From assembly GCA_002733945.2 (NCBI GenBank), contig NVXO02000006.1, positions 75,073-86,647 on the forward strand: a stretch of 11,575 nt of DNA. The letters run 5' to 3'. Both the position numbers and the translations under genes were made by a program. This document shows positions 1 through 8,855 of this stretch, in pieces. How positions within the stretch are numbered: position 1 is the stretch's first letter; every line of letters begins with the position of its first letter. Source of the DNA: Sulfurimonas sp. (GTDB lineage: Bacteria; Campylobacterota; Campylobacteria; Campylobacterales; Sulfurimonadaceae). The notes beneath the pieces are model-generated. The model was not told the DNA's origin. It did no database searches and worked only from the letters and a program-made list of their open reading frames with translations.

Positions 1-71
1 ACCTCTTTTGAACTACAACCACTGAACACTAAAAGTGCTACTACAACACTTGAAAGTACTATACTTTTCAT
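1..71 (-). CDS. pal: Pal, peptidoglycan-associated outer-membrane lipoprotein (N-terminal fragment, cut by window edge)
   Basis: Only the first 23 codons lie in the window; the rest continues past base 1. The visible peptide begins MKSIVLSSVVVALLVFSGCS, a lipoprotein signal sequence: a lysine at position 2, a hydrophobic core, and a lipobox (F-S-G-C) with the acylated cysteine at residue 19. The start is ATG at 71-69, preceded by AAAGGA at 85-80 with 8-base spacing. Position directly after tolB is what identifies it as Pal, which anchors the outer membrane to peptidoglycan and binds TolB. The OmpA-like peptidoglycan-binding domain lies outside the window, so that part of the call is inferred from gene order. 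It has its own promoter in the 69-base gap after tolB. Confidence 0.85.
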   Translation of the reverse strand, partial: MKSIVLSSVVVALLVFSGCSSKE

Positions 72-98
72 ATTTTATTTCCTTTGCTATTTTTATAT

Positions 99-134
99 TG
101 AGATTATTATACCAAAATATCTATATAATAATAA
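99..134 (-). promoter_or_regulatory. Predicted sigma-70 promoter for pal
   Basis: On the minus strand the tolB-pal gap reads ATATTTTGGTATAATAATCT (120 to 101). It has a perfect TATAAT -10 box at 111-106, preceded by a T-rich TTTTGG. This resembles the known Campylobacterota promoter type, where a T-rich stretch next to the -10 box substitutes for a clear -35 hexamer. No good -35 is visible. The expected transcription start, near base 99, would give a leader of roughly 28 bases that includes the pal ribosome binding site. It would let pal be made independently of the long upstream operon. Confidence 0.65.
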
Positions 135-140
135 TTTAAT

Positions 141-1391
141 TTACCAATCCATAGACTGCACTTTTCCATATTTAAGAGGAAAAAGATAATTTTTGTTATA
201 GTTTAAACGAATTATTCCGATTGAACTTTGATTTTCATAGCTTTTTATAAAAAGAATAGCATCGCCATCCCCAGAGAATCTAGGGAATTCATTTACTCCA
301 CTAACAGTTAAACGACGAATAAAATCAGTTTTTAAACTTATAAGATGTAGGTTAAATGTATTGTGTTCAAATGCATTTGAAGTTTCTCTCGCTTTGTAAA
401 CAATATATTCACCGTTTGAGCTACAAGCAGAATTACTTCTCCCATAATAAACCATTTGCTCAATCTCTTTAGTATCAAGTCTTTTAGAAAACACATTTGG
501 GTACCCTAAACGCGAAGATATAAAAACAATACGATTCTTATCCATAAACTGTGCATTTACATCTATACCACCATATGTAGTTTCACGTTTATATTTTTTA
601 CTAGCTACATTATATGTGTAAATATCAGGTTGACCTTTTTTTGCCATTGTTAAAAGCAGTGTTCTTCCATCACGGCTTACATCTGAACAGACCATCATAC
701 CATCAGAAGATATAACATTTGATACTTTAAGTGTTTTAATATCTACATGTTTTAGTGTAGGTTGAGCACCATCAAGTGATGTATAATAAAAAGCATTTTG
801 TGCTTTATTTGCCCACTTGGGAAATACATTAAATCCACCTTTAACAATTACATGCTGGTAGGAGAGAGAGTAATCAGATATAACGATTTCACTTTTTTTA
901 GGTTCAACTATACGTGAGAAAATTACCTTGCGTTTCATCCATGATACGGAAGGCTCTCCCATAAACTCATTTATATCATAGGCAATAGCATGCGAAATAA
1001 ACATATAAATATTTTTTCTACTTACCTTATAACTTTTTGAAAATACATCTCTGCCTTTCTCAATTATTTTCATATCAATATTAAGTGAACCAGAATCATC
1101 TTCATACATTTTATAACGAAGAACGTAATTCATATCTTTATTATCTACTACTACATCAGTAGCATTGTAATGATTAGTTCTATGAAACCTATCTACGTTA
1201 AACAGGCTAATTACATTCAAGTCAGCTACAAGTGCCTTAAAAAACTGTAATTTAAAGGTGTCACCATAACTTATTGAAGCATCTTCAATCCCAATAGACG
1301 GTAATGCATCTACTTTTTTAATAACTTCAATTGTTGCATCACCTGCAAATGTAAGTCCAAACATTAACATTAATGAGAATAGTATCTTCAA
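141..1391 (-). CDS. tolB: TolB, periplasmic beta-propeller protein of the Tol-Pal system
   Basis: The 416-residue product has a Sec signal peptide at residues 1-16 (MKILFSLMLMFGLTFA, then GDA), a TolB-type N-terminal domain to about residue 170, and a beta-propeller from about residue 190. The propeller shows repeated strands such as NAFYYTSLDG, DGRTLLLTMAKKGQPDIYTY, NRIVFISSRLGYPNVF and FPRFSGDGDAILFI. In the family, the propeller binds Pal and the far N-terminus binds TolA. The mature start is divergent here but keeps a P-x-I-G-I pattern (PSIGI) comparable to the E. coli TolA-binding segment. The start codon is TTG at 1391-1389, supported by AAGGAA 6 bases upstream and by the lysine-led signal peptide, which the later Met codons would spoil. 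It lies 3 bases after tolA and is surely in the same transcript. Confidence 0.93.
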   Translation of the reverse strand: MKILFSLMLMFGLTFAGDATIEVIKKVDALPSIGIEDASISYGDTFKLQFFKALVADLNVISLFNVDRFHRTNHYNATDVVVDNKDMNYVLRYKMYEDDSGSLNIDMKIIEKGRDVFSKSYKVSRKNIYMFISHAIAYDINEFMGEPSVSWMKRKVIFSRIVEPKKSEIVISDYSLSYQHVIVKGGFNVFPKWANKAQNAFYYTSLDGAQPTLKHVDIKTLKVSNVISSDGMMVCSDVSRDGRTLLLTMAKKGQPDIYTYNVASKKYKRETTYGGIDVNAQFMDKNRIVFISSRLGYPNVFSKRLDTKEIEQMVYYGRSNSACSSNGEYIVYKARETSNAFEHNTFNLHLISLKTDFIRRLTVSGVNEFPRFSGDGDAILFIKSYENQSSIGIIRLNYNKNYLFPLKYGKVQSMDW

Positions 1392-1394
1392 ATT

Positions 1395-2063
1395 TTATTC
1401 CTTAGATATAAGTATAACAATAGTTCTACTTGGTTTTTTTTCTGGATTTGCAGGAAAGGTAATATACATCAATCTTTCCCGAATCATATCAGCTTCTGCA
1501 TTTAAAGCTTGATTCGAAGAGTAGTTTAAAACTCTAAAATCTAGCACTTTACCTAATGCGTTTAACTCTATAACTGTTTTTACACTGCTTCCCTCAGAGT
1601 TTGCCGGGACTCTAAAATGACTATAAACAATAGCCTGAATTTTAGCCAAATATTCATTAACTTCATCCGCAGTAGAATTTTGTTTGTTTTGCTTACTTAG
1701 CACTTTAGATATAGACTTCACATCATTTTTACTAGAGGTTTTAATCTTTTTTTGTATCTCAAAAAGTCTCTTTGAATCTTTTAATTGGGGAGTCTTTTTT
1801 TTAGACATTATCTTTTTTGTCCATACATCAGAAAAAAGATTATTAATATCTATATTTTCTTCTACAGGATCTTGTATTTTTTGTTTTTTAACTTTAGGAG
1901 TTTGTACTTTTGAAGTAACTAAAGAAATAGAGATAAACTTATCTTTTTTTAAAGCATATCTTTTGCTCGTTTGTGGATGAAAAAGGAAGAAAGAAAAAAA
2001 AGAAAGAAAAAAAAGAGCAAAAGCGATAAAACCGCTAATATAAAAGTTTGTATTATTATCCAT
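1395..2063 (-). CDS. tolA: TolA-like (TonB/TolA family) energy-transducing protein with reduced linker
   Basis: The 222-residue protein has a short cytoplasmic start, one membrane helix at about residues 8-28 (very Phe-rich), a Lys-rich polar linker at about 33-130, and a TonB/TolA C-terminal domain at about 133-222. The last domain includes YLAKIQAIVYSHFRVP, VIELNALGKVLDFRVLNYSS and a final strand, TIVILISKE. Its place between tolR and tolB argues for TolA: it would couple the TolQ-TolR motor to TolB and Pal. By sequence alone, a TonB for transport is possible. It is much shorter than E. coli TolA (421 residues) and lacks the long Ala/Lys helix. The ATG overlaps the tolR stop by 8 bases and has no clear Shine-Dalgarno sequence, which points to translational coupling. 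It carries four 8-base A or T runs. Confidence 0.82.
   Translation of the reverse strand: MDNNTNFYISGFIAFALFFLSFFSFFLFHPQTSKRYALKKDKFISISLVTSKVQTPKVKKQKIQDPVEENIDINNLFSDVWTKKIMSKKKTPQLKDSKRLFEIQKKIKTSSKNDVKSISKVLSKQNKQNSTADEVNEYLAKIQAIVYSHFRVPANSEGSSVKTVIELNALGKVLDFRVLNYSSNQALNAEADMIRERLMYITFPANPEKKPSRTIVILISKE
1398..1403 (-). promoter_or_regulatory. Ribosome binding site that fixes the TTG start of tolB
   Basis: The minus strand reads AAGGAA-TAAAAT-TTG. This Shine-Dalgarno core sits inside the last codons and stop of tolA, with 6 bases between it and the TTG at 1391. No ATG lies nearby in the correct frame upstream, so this site decides the tolB start. Confidence 0.7.
1979..2017. repeat. 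39-base homopurine/homopyrimidine tract with two A8/T8 runs inside tolA
   Basis: The plus strand is purine-only from 1979 to 2017 and includes A8 at 1994-2001 and A8 at 2007-2014. Each run is bordered by AAAG-type units, so the two form an imperfect direct repeat. On the coding strand this is the T-rich sequence for the Phe/Leu/Ser membrane helix of TolA. The tract is at least partly explained by Phe and Leu codons in an AT-rich genome, but such runs can slip during replication or transcription. Confidence 0.75.
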
Positions 2064-2448
2064 TAGTAGCTAAGGAGACCTCTGAAAACCCCGCTAGTTT
2101 TACAGCACCCAGTATAGACATAACTAAACCATAGTCTAAACTTTTATCTGCACTAATAAGTACTGTTGCTTTTTTATTTAGTTTTGATGAATACAGAAAA
2201 AAATTATCTGTAAAACCATTTAAAAGGAAGGAGTCTTTATTTATTTTTATCTTTTTATCTTTATCGATAGATATATGAACAGGTGGTATTTTAGAAAGCT
2301 GTTTTGAAGTTGATCCCTGAGGTAGTCTTATCTTTTCTTCATATATTATGTTTGGAGCTATAACCATAAGAATAGCTAACAGGACAAGCATAACATCAAC
2401 AAGGGGAGTAATATTTAACTCTGGTTTGTCATCCCAATCATACAGCAT
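2056..2448 (-). CDS. tolR: TolR/ExbD-family proton-channel subunit
   Basis: The 130-residue protein has the ExbD/TolR fold: a short cytoplasmic N-terminus, one membrane helix at about residues 14-33, then a periplasmic domain. The signature NITPLVDVMLVLLAILMV carries the membrane aspartate at residue 18, which corresponds to the catalytic proton-carrying Asp of E. coli TolR (D23) and ExbD (D25). With TolQ it forms the inner-membrane motor that uses the proton gradient to energise TolA. The ATG at 2448 follows the tolQ stop by 3 bases, with AAGG about 8 bases upstream. ExbD of a TonB system is the alternative name, and annotation pipelines often use exbD here. The tolB-pal context favours TolR. 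Confidence 0.9.
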   Translation of the reverse strand: MLYDWDDKPELNITPLVDVMLVLLAILMVIAPNIIYEEKIRLPQGSTSKQLSKIPPVHISIDKDKKIKINKDSFLLNGFTDNFFLYSSKLNKKATVLISADKSLDYGLVMSILGAVKLAGFSEVSLATNG

Positions 2449-2451
2449 TTT

Positions 2452-3018
2452 CTATACCTTACGAGCTATAATCGCATCACTTTGCATTTGAATGTAAGAG
2501 ATAAGTTCAAATGATTTTCTCTTAAGTACTTGGTGGTAAGTATAAGCAAATATTGCAACAAAGATACCTGCAGCAGTTGCTATTAGTGCATCTGAAACAC
2601 CACTTGCTATAATAGACATACTTCCACTGCTCTTACCTATATGAGTAAACGTATCAAGTATAGAAACCACAGTTCCAAAAAGACCGATAAAGGGAGTTGT
2701 TGATGCGAATATAGAAAGGATTGAAAGTCCTTTTGTTGCCTCTTTTGTTGCAGCCATCATACCAAGAGCTAAAACTTCTTTTGAAATATTATTACTTGTT
2801 TTAATAAAATTATTTAAAAAAGAGTTTTCATTCACTGTTTTTGCACCCATTAAAAGTGAATCAAGTGAGTTACTTTCATTATTTAACCAAGTACTTATAG
2901 AAAAATACCTATAAAAGAACACCCAGTTAAGCACAATGAAGTATACTGCTAAAAGAGCGAGTACACCAATTGTAACAGGGTGACTTTTTAGATAAAAATC
3001 TATTAAGTTATTTAACAT
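2452..3018 (-). CDS. tolQ: TolQ/ExbB-family (MotA/TolQ/ExbB) proton-channel subunit
   Basis: The 188-residue membrane protein has three predicted helices at about residues 15-36, 101-124 and 136-160, with a cytoplasmic loop between the first two. The family signatures are present: TTPFIGLFGTVVSILDTF at the start of helix 2 and SDALIATAAGIFVAI in helix 3, including the pore-lining Thr residues. A TolQ pentamer surrounds a TolR dimer and conducts protons to drive TolA. It is shorter than E. coli TolQ (230 residues), mainly in the cytoplasmic loop. The ATG at 3018 lies 4 bases after the atpC stop. There is no strong Shine-Dalgarno sequence, so it is probably coupled to atpC translation. ExbB is the alternative name. 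Confidence 0.9.
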   Translation of the reverse strand: MLNNLIDFYLKSHPVTIGVLALLAVYFIVLNWVFFYRYFSISTWLNNESNSLDSLLMGAKTVNENSFLNNFIKTSNNISKEVLALGMMAATKEATKGLSILSIFASTTPFIGLFGTVVSILDTFTHIGKSSGSMSIIASGVSDALIATAAGIFVAIFAYTYHQVLKRKSFELISYIQMQSDAIIARKV

Positions 3019-3022
3019 ATAA

Positions 3023-3415
3023 TTATATTAATCTCTGAGCAGCTGACTCAATTTTAGCTGAAACAGAAGCAATTGCAGAACTAGAGTCTGCAACATCACT
3101 GATAAGTTTCTTAGCTTCTTCAAGAGCCTGTGCAATCTCAGCTTCGTCAGCACCACGGATAGCCGCAGCACCTTCAACTAAAATAATTACTTTTTCTTCG
3201 TCTACTTGAACAACACCCCAGTTGATAACAATTGCTTCAACTGATTTGTCTTCTTTTTCAACATCAATAACACCACTTGTTAAAAGTGTAGTTAAAGATG
3301 CATGTCCTGCAAGAACACCAAATTCACCCTCTTCACCTGGTAAAGTAACACTAAGTACTTCACCAGTAAAGATTTCGCCATTTGGAGTTAGGATTTCAAG
3401 TTTTAACTTATCCAT
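3023..3415 (-). CDS. atpC: ATP synthase F1 subunit epsilon
   Basis: The 130-residue protein has the usual beta-sandwich N-terminal domain (about residues 1-85: KLEILTPNGEIFTGEV, TLPGEEGEFGVLAGHASL, VQVDEEKVIILVEGAA) and a C-terminal helical hairpin at about 88-130. It joins gamma in the central rotor stalk of F1, and its C-terminal helices can inhibit ATP hydrolysis in many bacteria. Here the second helix is Ser/Ala-rich with few basic residues (SSAIASVSAKIESAAQRLI), so its inhibitory strength may differ; that is inference. The ATG at 3415 has AAAGGA 5 bases upstream. It lies 20 bases after atpD and 4 bases before tolQ. Confidence 0.95.
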   Translation of the reverse strand: MDKLKLEILTPNGEIFTGEVLSVTLPGEEGEFGVLAGHASLTTLLTSGVIDVEKEDKSVEAIVINWGVVQVDEEKVIILVEGAAAIRGADEAEIAQALEEAKKLISDVADSSSAIASVSAKIESAAQRLI

Positions 3416-3435
3416 AATAGTCCTTTTAGTAACAA

Positions 3436-5735
<2,300 letters not shown>

Positions 5736-5746
5736 TGAATAATCCC

Positions 5747-7270
5747 TTAGTTAGCTATAAAGCTAGCTTTGAACTCTTCAAGAGCTTTTATTAATAATGC
5801 TTTAGTGTCATCATCAACTTTTGATGTACTTCTGATGTTCTCAAAGATTTGAGGATAAGATGCTTCAAGGAACGGATACATTTCAGCTTCAAAACGAACT
5901 ACATTAGATACATCCATATCATCTAAGAAACCTTCATTTCCAGCGAAGATGATAGCAACTTGCTTTTCAGTAGGGATTGGTGAAAAAGGTCCTTGTTTAA
6001 GAACTTCAACCATTCTCTGACCACGTTCAAGTTGTTGACGAGAAACAGCATCAAGATCAGAAGCGAACTGAGCAAATGCTTGTAACTCACGAAATGATGC
6101 AAGATCAAGACGAAGTGTACCAGCAACTTGTTTAGTAGCTTTAATCTGAGCAGCACCACCAACACGAGAAACTGAAAGACCAACATTAATTGCTGGACGA
6201 ACACCCGAGTTAAATAGATCTGTTTCTAAGAAAATTTGACCATCTGTAATTGAAATAACATTTGTTGGAATATATGCCGCAACATCACCAGCTTGTGTTT
6301 CAATAATTGGAAGAGCAGTAAGTGAACCAGCTCCTTCTTCATCAGACATTTTTGCAGCACGCTCAAGTAAACGAGAGTGAACATAAAAAACATCACCAGG
6401 ATAAGCTTCACGACCCGGAGGGCGACGAAGGATAAGTGACATTTCACGGTAAGCAACTGCATGCTTAGATAAATCATCATAAACAATAAGACCATGACGT
6501 GCGTTATCACGGAAATATTCTCCCATAGTAACACCAGTATATGGAGCTAAGAATTGAAGAGCAGCAGCTTCAGCAGCTGTTGAAGATACAACGATTGTAT
6601 ATTCAAGTGCACCATGTTCTTCTAAACGACGAACAATTTGTGCAACAGTTGATTCTTTTTGACCGATTGCTACGTATACACAAGAAACACCATTACCCTT
6701 TTGGTTAATGATAGTATCAAGAGCAACTGTAGTTTTACCAGTCTGTCTGTCACCAATGATAAGCTCACGTTGACCACGACCAATTGGAACAAGAGCATCA
6801 ATTGCTTTAATTCCAGTTGCTAGTGGCTCATGAACAGATTTACGATTCATGATTCCAGGTGCTTTTTCTTCTACAAAACGAGTTTCAGTAGTTTCAATTG
6901 GACCTTTCCCATCTATTGGCTCACCAAGTGCATTAACAACACGACCAAGAAGTGCATCACCTACAGGAACACGTAAAAGTTTTCCTAAACGCTTAACACT
7001 CATACCTTCGCGAAGTTCTGAACCAGCACCAAGTATTACAACACCTACGGCACTTTCTTCAAGATTCATTACAAGACCTTGAGTCCCGTTTGTATCTTCA
7101 AATTCTACCATTTCTCCTGCCATAACATTGCTAAGTCCGTAAACTTGTGCAACACCATCAGCATAAGAAACAATCTTACCTGTTTCATTAATATCAACAC
7201 TTAGTTCAAAGTTGTCGATACGTTCTTTAATTATTGAGCTGATTTCATCAGCTTGAATTTTTGCTACCAC
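5747..7270 (-). CDS. atpA: ATP synthase F1 subunit alpha
   Basis: The 507-residue subunit alternates with beta in the F1 hexamer and holds the non-catalytic nucleotide sites. Motifs are the P-loop GDRQTGKT at 173-180, Walker B-like [10 protein letters not shown] at 261-270, and [12 protein letters not shown] with the arginine finger at R369 (E. coli R376), which reaches into the catalytic site of beta. The N-terminal helix (residues 1-22) binds delta. The start codon is GTG at 7270, with GAGGAG 7 bases upstream; the next codon is GTA, giving [14 protein letters not shown]. The gene follows atpH after 22 bases, with no sign of a separate promoter. Confidence 0.97.
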   Translation of the reverse strand: MVAKIQADEISSIIKERIDNFELSVDINETGKIVSYADGVAQVYGLSNVMAGEMVEFEDTNGTQGLVMNLEESAVGVVILGAGSELREGMSVKRLGKLLRVPVGDALLGRVVNALGEPIDGKGPIETTETRFVEEKAPGIMNRKSVHEPLATGIKAIDALVPIGRGQRELIIGDRQTGKTTVALDTIINQKGNGVSCVYVAIGQKESTVAQIVRRLEEHGALEYTIVVSSTAAEAAALQFLAPYTGVTMGEYFRDNARHGLIVYDDLSKHAVAYREMSLILRRPPGREAYPGDVFYVHSRLLERAAKMSDEEGAGSLTALPIIETQAGDVAAYIPTNVISITDGQIFLETDLFNSGVRPAINVGLSVSRVGGAAQIKATKQVAGTLRLDLASFRELQAFAQFASDLDAVSRQQLERGQRMVEVLKQGPFSPIPTEKQVAIIFAGNEGFLDDMDVSNVVRFEAEMYPFLEASYPQIFENIRSTSKVDDDTKALLIKALEEFKASFIAN

Positions 7271-7292
7271 TATTGTTCTCCTCTATATGAAG

Positions 7293-7826
7293 TTAAATTG
7301 CCTTAATGATATGTTCTATCATTTGACTATCGATTCTATCTTTAGAGAAATTAATCTCAATACCCAGACCTACTACTTCTACTTTAATACCATTAAAGTC
7401 ATTCTTTACAAATGTTAAAGTAATTGTAGAGTTGAATTTATTATTTAAACCATTACTTAATTCAGTAACTACGTTAGCATCAATATCACTATCGCTGTAA
7501 ATAATTCCCTCATAAGTTTTAGTAGAGTTAGCTATATCTTTTTTTAATTCACTTGCAATTACAGGAATTATATTGATACGCTTATTCTCAACTAATAGTT
7601 TAATTAAGTTGTTAATCTGCTCAGACTGTGCAGATTTAACTGCATCTAAAAGAATCGCAGATTTATCTGTAGCACTTACATGTGGGTTAGCAACTATACT
7701 TACAAATTTATCATCTGTAAATGAGTCTGCTAATACAGAAAAAACTTCTGATACACCTTTCATTGTCGCTAGATCTGAACCTGCGTTTAAAGCTTTTATA
7801 TATTTTTTTGCAATCAGTTCTTCCAT
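7293..7826 (-). CDS. atpH: ATP synthase F1 subunit delta
   Basis: The 177-residue peripheral-stalk subunit joins the top of alpha3-beta3 to the b/b' stator. The N-terminal helical domain (about residues 1-105) contains IAKKYIKALN near the start and the segment NNLIKLLVENKRINIIPVIA, both typical of the OSCP/delta family. The C-terminal part carries the conserved motif TLTFVKNDFNGIKVEVVGLGIEINFSKD in slightly divergent form (positions about 135-163; other bacteria have G-G-x-x-I-x-x-G), ending in helix SQMIEHIIKAI. The ATG at 7826 directly abuts the atpF stop (TAAATG), with AAGAAGG 8 bases upstream. This is the least conserved F1 subunit, but order and length leave little doubt. Confidence 0.93.
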   Translation of the reverse strand: MEELIAKKYIKALNAGSDLATMKGVSEVFSVLADSFTDDKFVSIVANPHVSATDKSAILLDAVKSAQSEQINNLIKLLVENKRINIIPVIASELKKDIANSTKTYEGIIYSDSDIDANVVTELSNGLNNKFNSTITLTFVKNDFNGIKVEVVGLGIEINFSKDRIDSQMIEHIIKAI

Positions 7827-8339
7827 TTAAGCAACCTTCTTCAAAATAACATTAGCCATAGCTTCTTTATCAAAGTCACCAGAACTTTGAGCAAGAGTCT
7901 CTGTAATAACTTCTTCAACAACACTACGAATCATTTTTCTTTGAGCATAGTCTCTTGTTGAAGATCCTTGCTTAGATAATGTTACTAAGTCTAACTCACA
8001 TTGAGTCATAATATTGTCATTAAGAATCTTATTCTCTTTTTTAGAAGTTACTGCCAACTCTTGAGCAAATTTCTCTGCATCAGTGATTTTAGCAAGTGCT
8101 TCTTTTTTAAGAGCAATAGACTCATTAAGTTTATCTTGAACCTTTTTCAATTCATCAGCGATAGCTTGACTTCTTGATGCAAAAAAAGCTTTTGCAGGTT
8201 CTCCAACTAGATACCAAACAAGCCCAGCAAATAGTAAAAAGTTTACTGTACGTTGTACAATATCTGTTTCACCATGCCCAGCCTCAGATGCGAATGCATA
8301 AGTTGACATCATTAGTATTAGTACTAAAATTCTACTCAC
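7827..8339 (-). CDS. atpF: ATP synthase F0 subunit b, with signal-peptide-like N-terminus
   Basis: The 170-residue stator subunit starts with a hydrophobic leader resembling a cleavable signal peptide (MSRILVLILMMSTYAFASEA). After a short polar stretch (GHGETD) comes the real membrane helix (about residues 28-46, VNFLLFAGLVWYLVGEPAKA), then a long charged helix (about 50-140) that dimerises with b' and reaches delta. E. coli b has no such leader; the Campylobacterota form, as I recall it from C. jejuni, does. The end (DFDKEAMANVILKKVA) is typical of the phylum. The start is GTG at 8339, with AAGG about 7 bases upstream, 9 bases after atpF'. Confidence 0.93.
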   Translation of the reverse strand: MSRILVLILMMSTYAFASEAGHGETDIVQRTVNFLLFAGLVWYLVGEPAKAFFASRSQAIADELKKVQDKLNESIALKKEALAKITDAEKFAQELAVTSKKENKILNDNIMTQCELDLVTLSKQGSSTRDYAQRKMIRSVVEEVITETLAQSSGDFDKEAMANVILKKVA

Positions 8340-8348
8340 ATTACACCC

Positions 8349-8771
8349 TTATATTTGACTAAATTTAGCTTTTACAGCTTCTTTAAATACTGGAACTTGA
8401 GACATTAAGTCAGAAGTCAACTCATCTTTAGCTTTAGAGAGTGATTGCTCAAACTCTAAATATTCACTAGCAAGTTCAGCACGTTTTGCTTCTAACTTAC
8501 TCTCAGCTAATTCCTTAGCATCAGTTATAACTTTTTCTCTTAGGGCCGCAGCTTCTAGTTTAGCAGTCATAATTATTGAATTAGCTTTTTCGTTAAGAGT
8601 GTTGATTTCATCATCGTTAGAACCTGTTTTATCAAGATCTTTTTTAATGTCTTCATCACGCTTACTCATAAAACTAAATAATGGATTATACAGCCAACTA
8701 TTTAGAACGGCTATAAGCGAAACAAATACAACAAATGTAACCAAGAGTAGTATTGGATTTATATCTAACAT
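8349..8771 (-). CDS. atpF': ATP synthase F0 subunit b' (second b-type stator subunit)
   Basis: The 140-residue protein has one N-terminal membrane helix at about residues 6-27 (PILLLVTFVVFVSLIAVLNS), followed by YNPLFSFMSKR and a long charged coiled-coil helix to the end. This is the b' form that pairs with AtpF in a heterodimeric stalk, as in Campylobacterota, cyanobacteria and some other groups. It is first in the ATP synthase operon. The ATG at 8771 has a perfect AGGAGGT just upstream and follows a strong promoter. Subunits a and c do not precede it, so F0 is encoded in at least two loci. Confidence 0.92.
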   Translation of the reverse strand: MLDINPILLLVTFVVFVSLIAVLNSWLYNPLFSFMSKRDEDIKKDLDKTGSNDDEINTLNEKANSIIMTAKLEAAALREKVITDAKELAESKLEAKRAELASEYLEFEQSLSKAKDELTSDLMSQVPVFKEAVKAKFSQI

Positions 8772-8774
8772 AGC

Positions 8775-8781
8775 ACCTCCT
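8775..8781 (-). promoter_or_regulatory. Strong ribosome binding site of atpF'
   Basis: AGGAGGT lies only 3 bases before the ATG (4 if counted from AGGAGG). It is the closest match to the full anti-Shine-Dalgarno sequence in the window, fitting a highly expressed first gene. Confidence 0.75.
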
Positions 8782-8786
8782 AAAAG

Positions 8787-8822
8787 TTGCGAGATTATAC
8801 TATGATTAAATTGAAAGGATAG
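8787..8822 (-). promoter_or_regulatory. Predicted sigma-70 promoter of the ATP synthase (and tol) operon
   Basis: The minus strand reads CAATTTAATCATAGTATAAT, with a perfect TATAAT at 8799-8794 and T-rich sequence upstream. There is no recognisable -35 hexamer at the usual spacing, as is common in Campylobacterota. A transcription start near 8787 would give a very short leader of about 16 bases holding just the ribosome binding site. No convincing terminator separates it from parB, so parB transcripts may also read into the operon. Confidence 0.7.
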
Positions 8823-8836
8823 TTAAATGGAGGGAA

Positions 8837-8850
8837 AAATTTATAAATTT
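8837..8850. repeat. 14-base perfect AT-only palindrome upstream of the atp promoter
   Basis: AAATTTATAAATTT is identical on both strands. It lies about 38-51 bases upstream of the -10 box, where an AT-rich UP element or a regulator site could sit, and just after the parB stop. AGGG in the parB end and CCCT after the palindrome could extend it into a loose hairpin, but no T-run follows. In an AT-rich genome it may be chance. Confidence 0.4.
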
Positions 8851-8855
8851 AGAGA

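Noticed and set aside
579..594. Possible parS half-site in tolB (GTTTCACGT core)
   Set aside because: It matches the general parS consensus TGTTTCACGTGAAACA at only 10 of 16 positions and has lost the second half of the palindrome. The segment 3999-4014 in atpD (11 of 16) is explained by conserved coding sequence. No credible parS is in the window.
1684..1980. Plus-strand open frame of 98 codons opposite tolA
   Set aside because: It lies antisense to a well-supported gene. Its Phe/Leu/Ser-rich product arises from the complement of Lys-rich codons, and no promoter or known fold is visible. The other plus-strand frames were rejected on the same grounds.
3022..3027. TATAAT hexamer just upstream of tolQ
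   Set aside because: It lies 4-9 bases from the ATG and overlaps the atpC stop. A transcript from it would begin at or inside the tolQ start codon without a ribosome binding site, so it is unlikely to be a promoter.
5923..6534. Same-strand open frames inside atpA (5923-6204 and 6226-6534)
   Set aside because: They are shadows of the alpha-subunit frame, with low-complexity Leu-rich products and no independent ribosome binding site.
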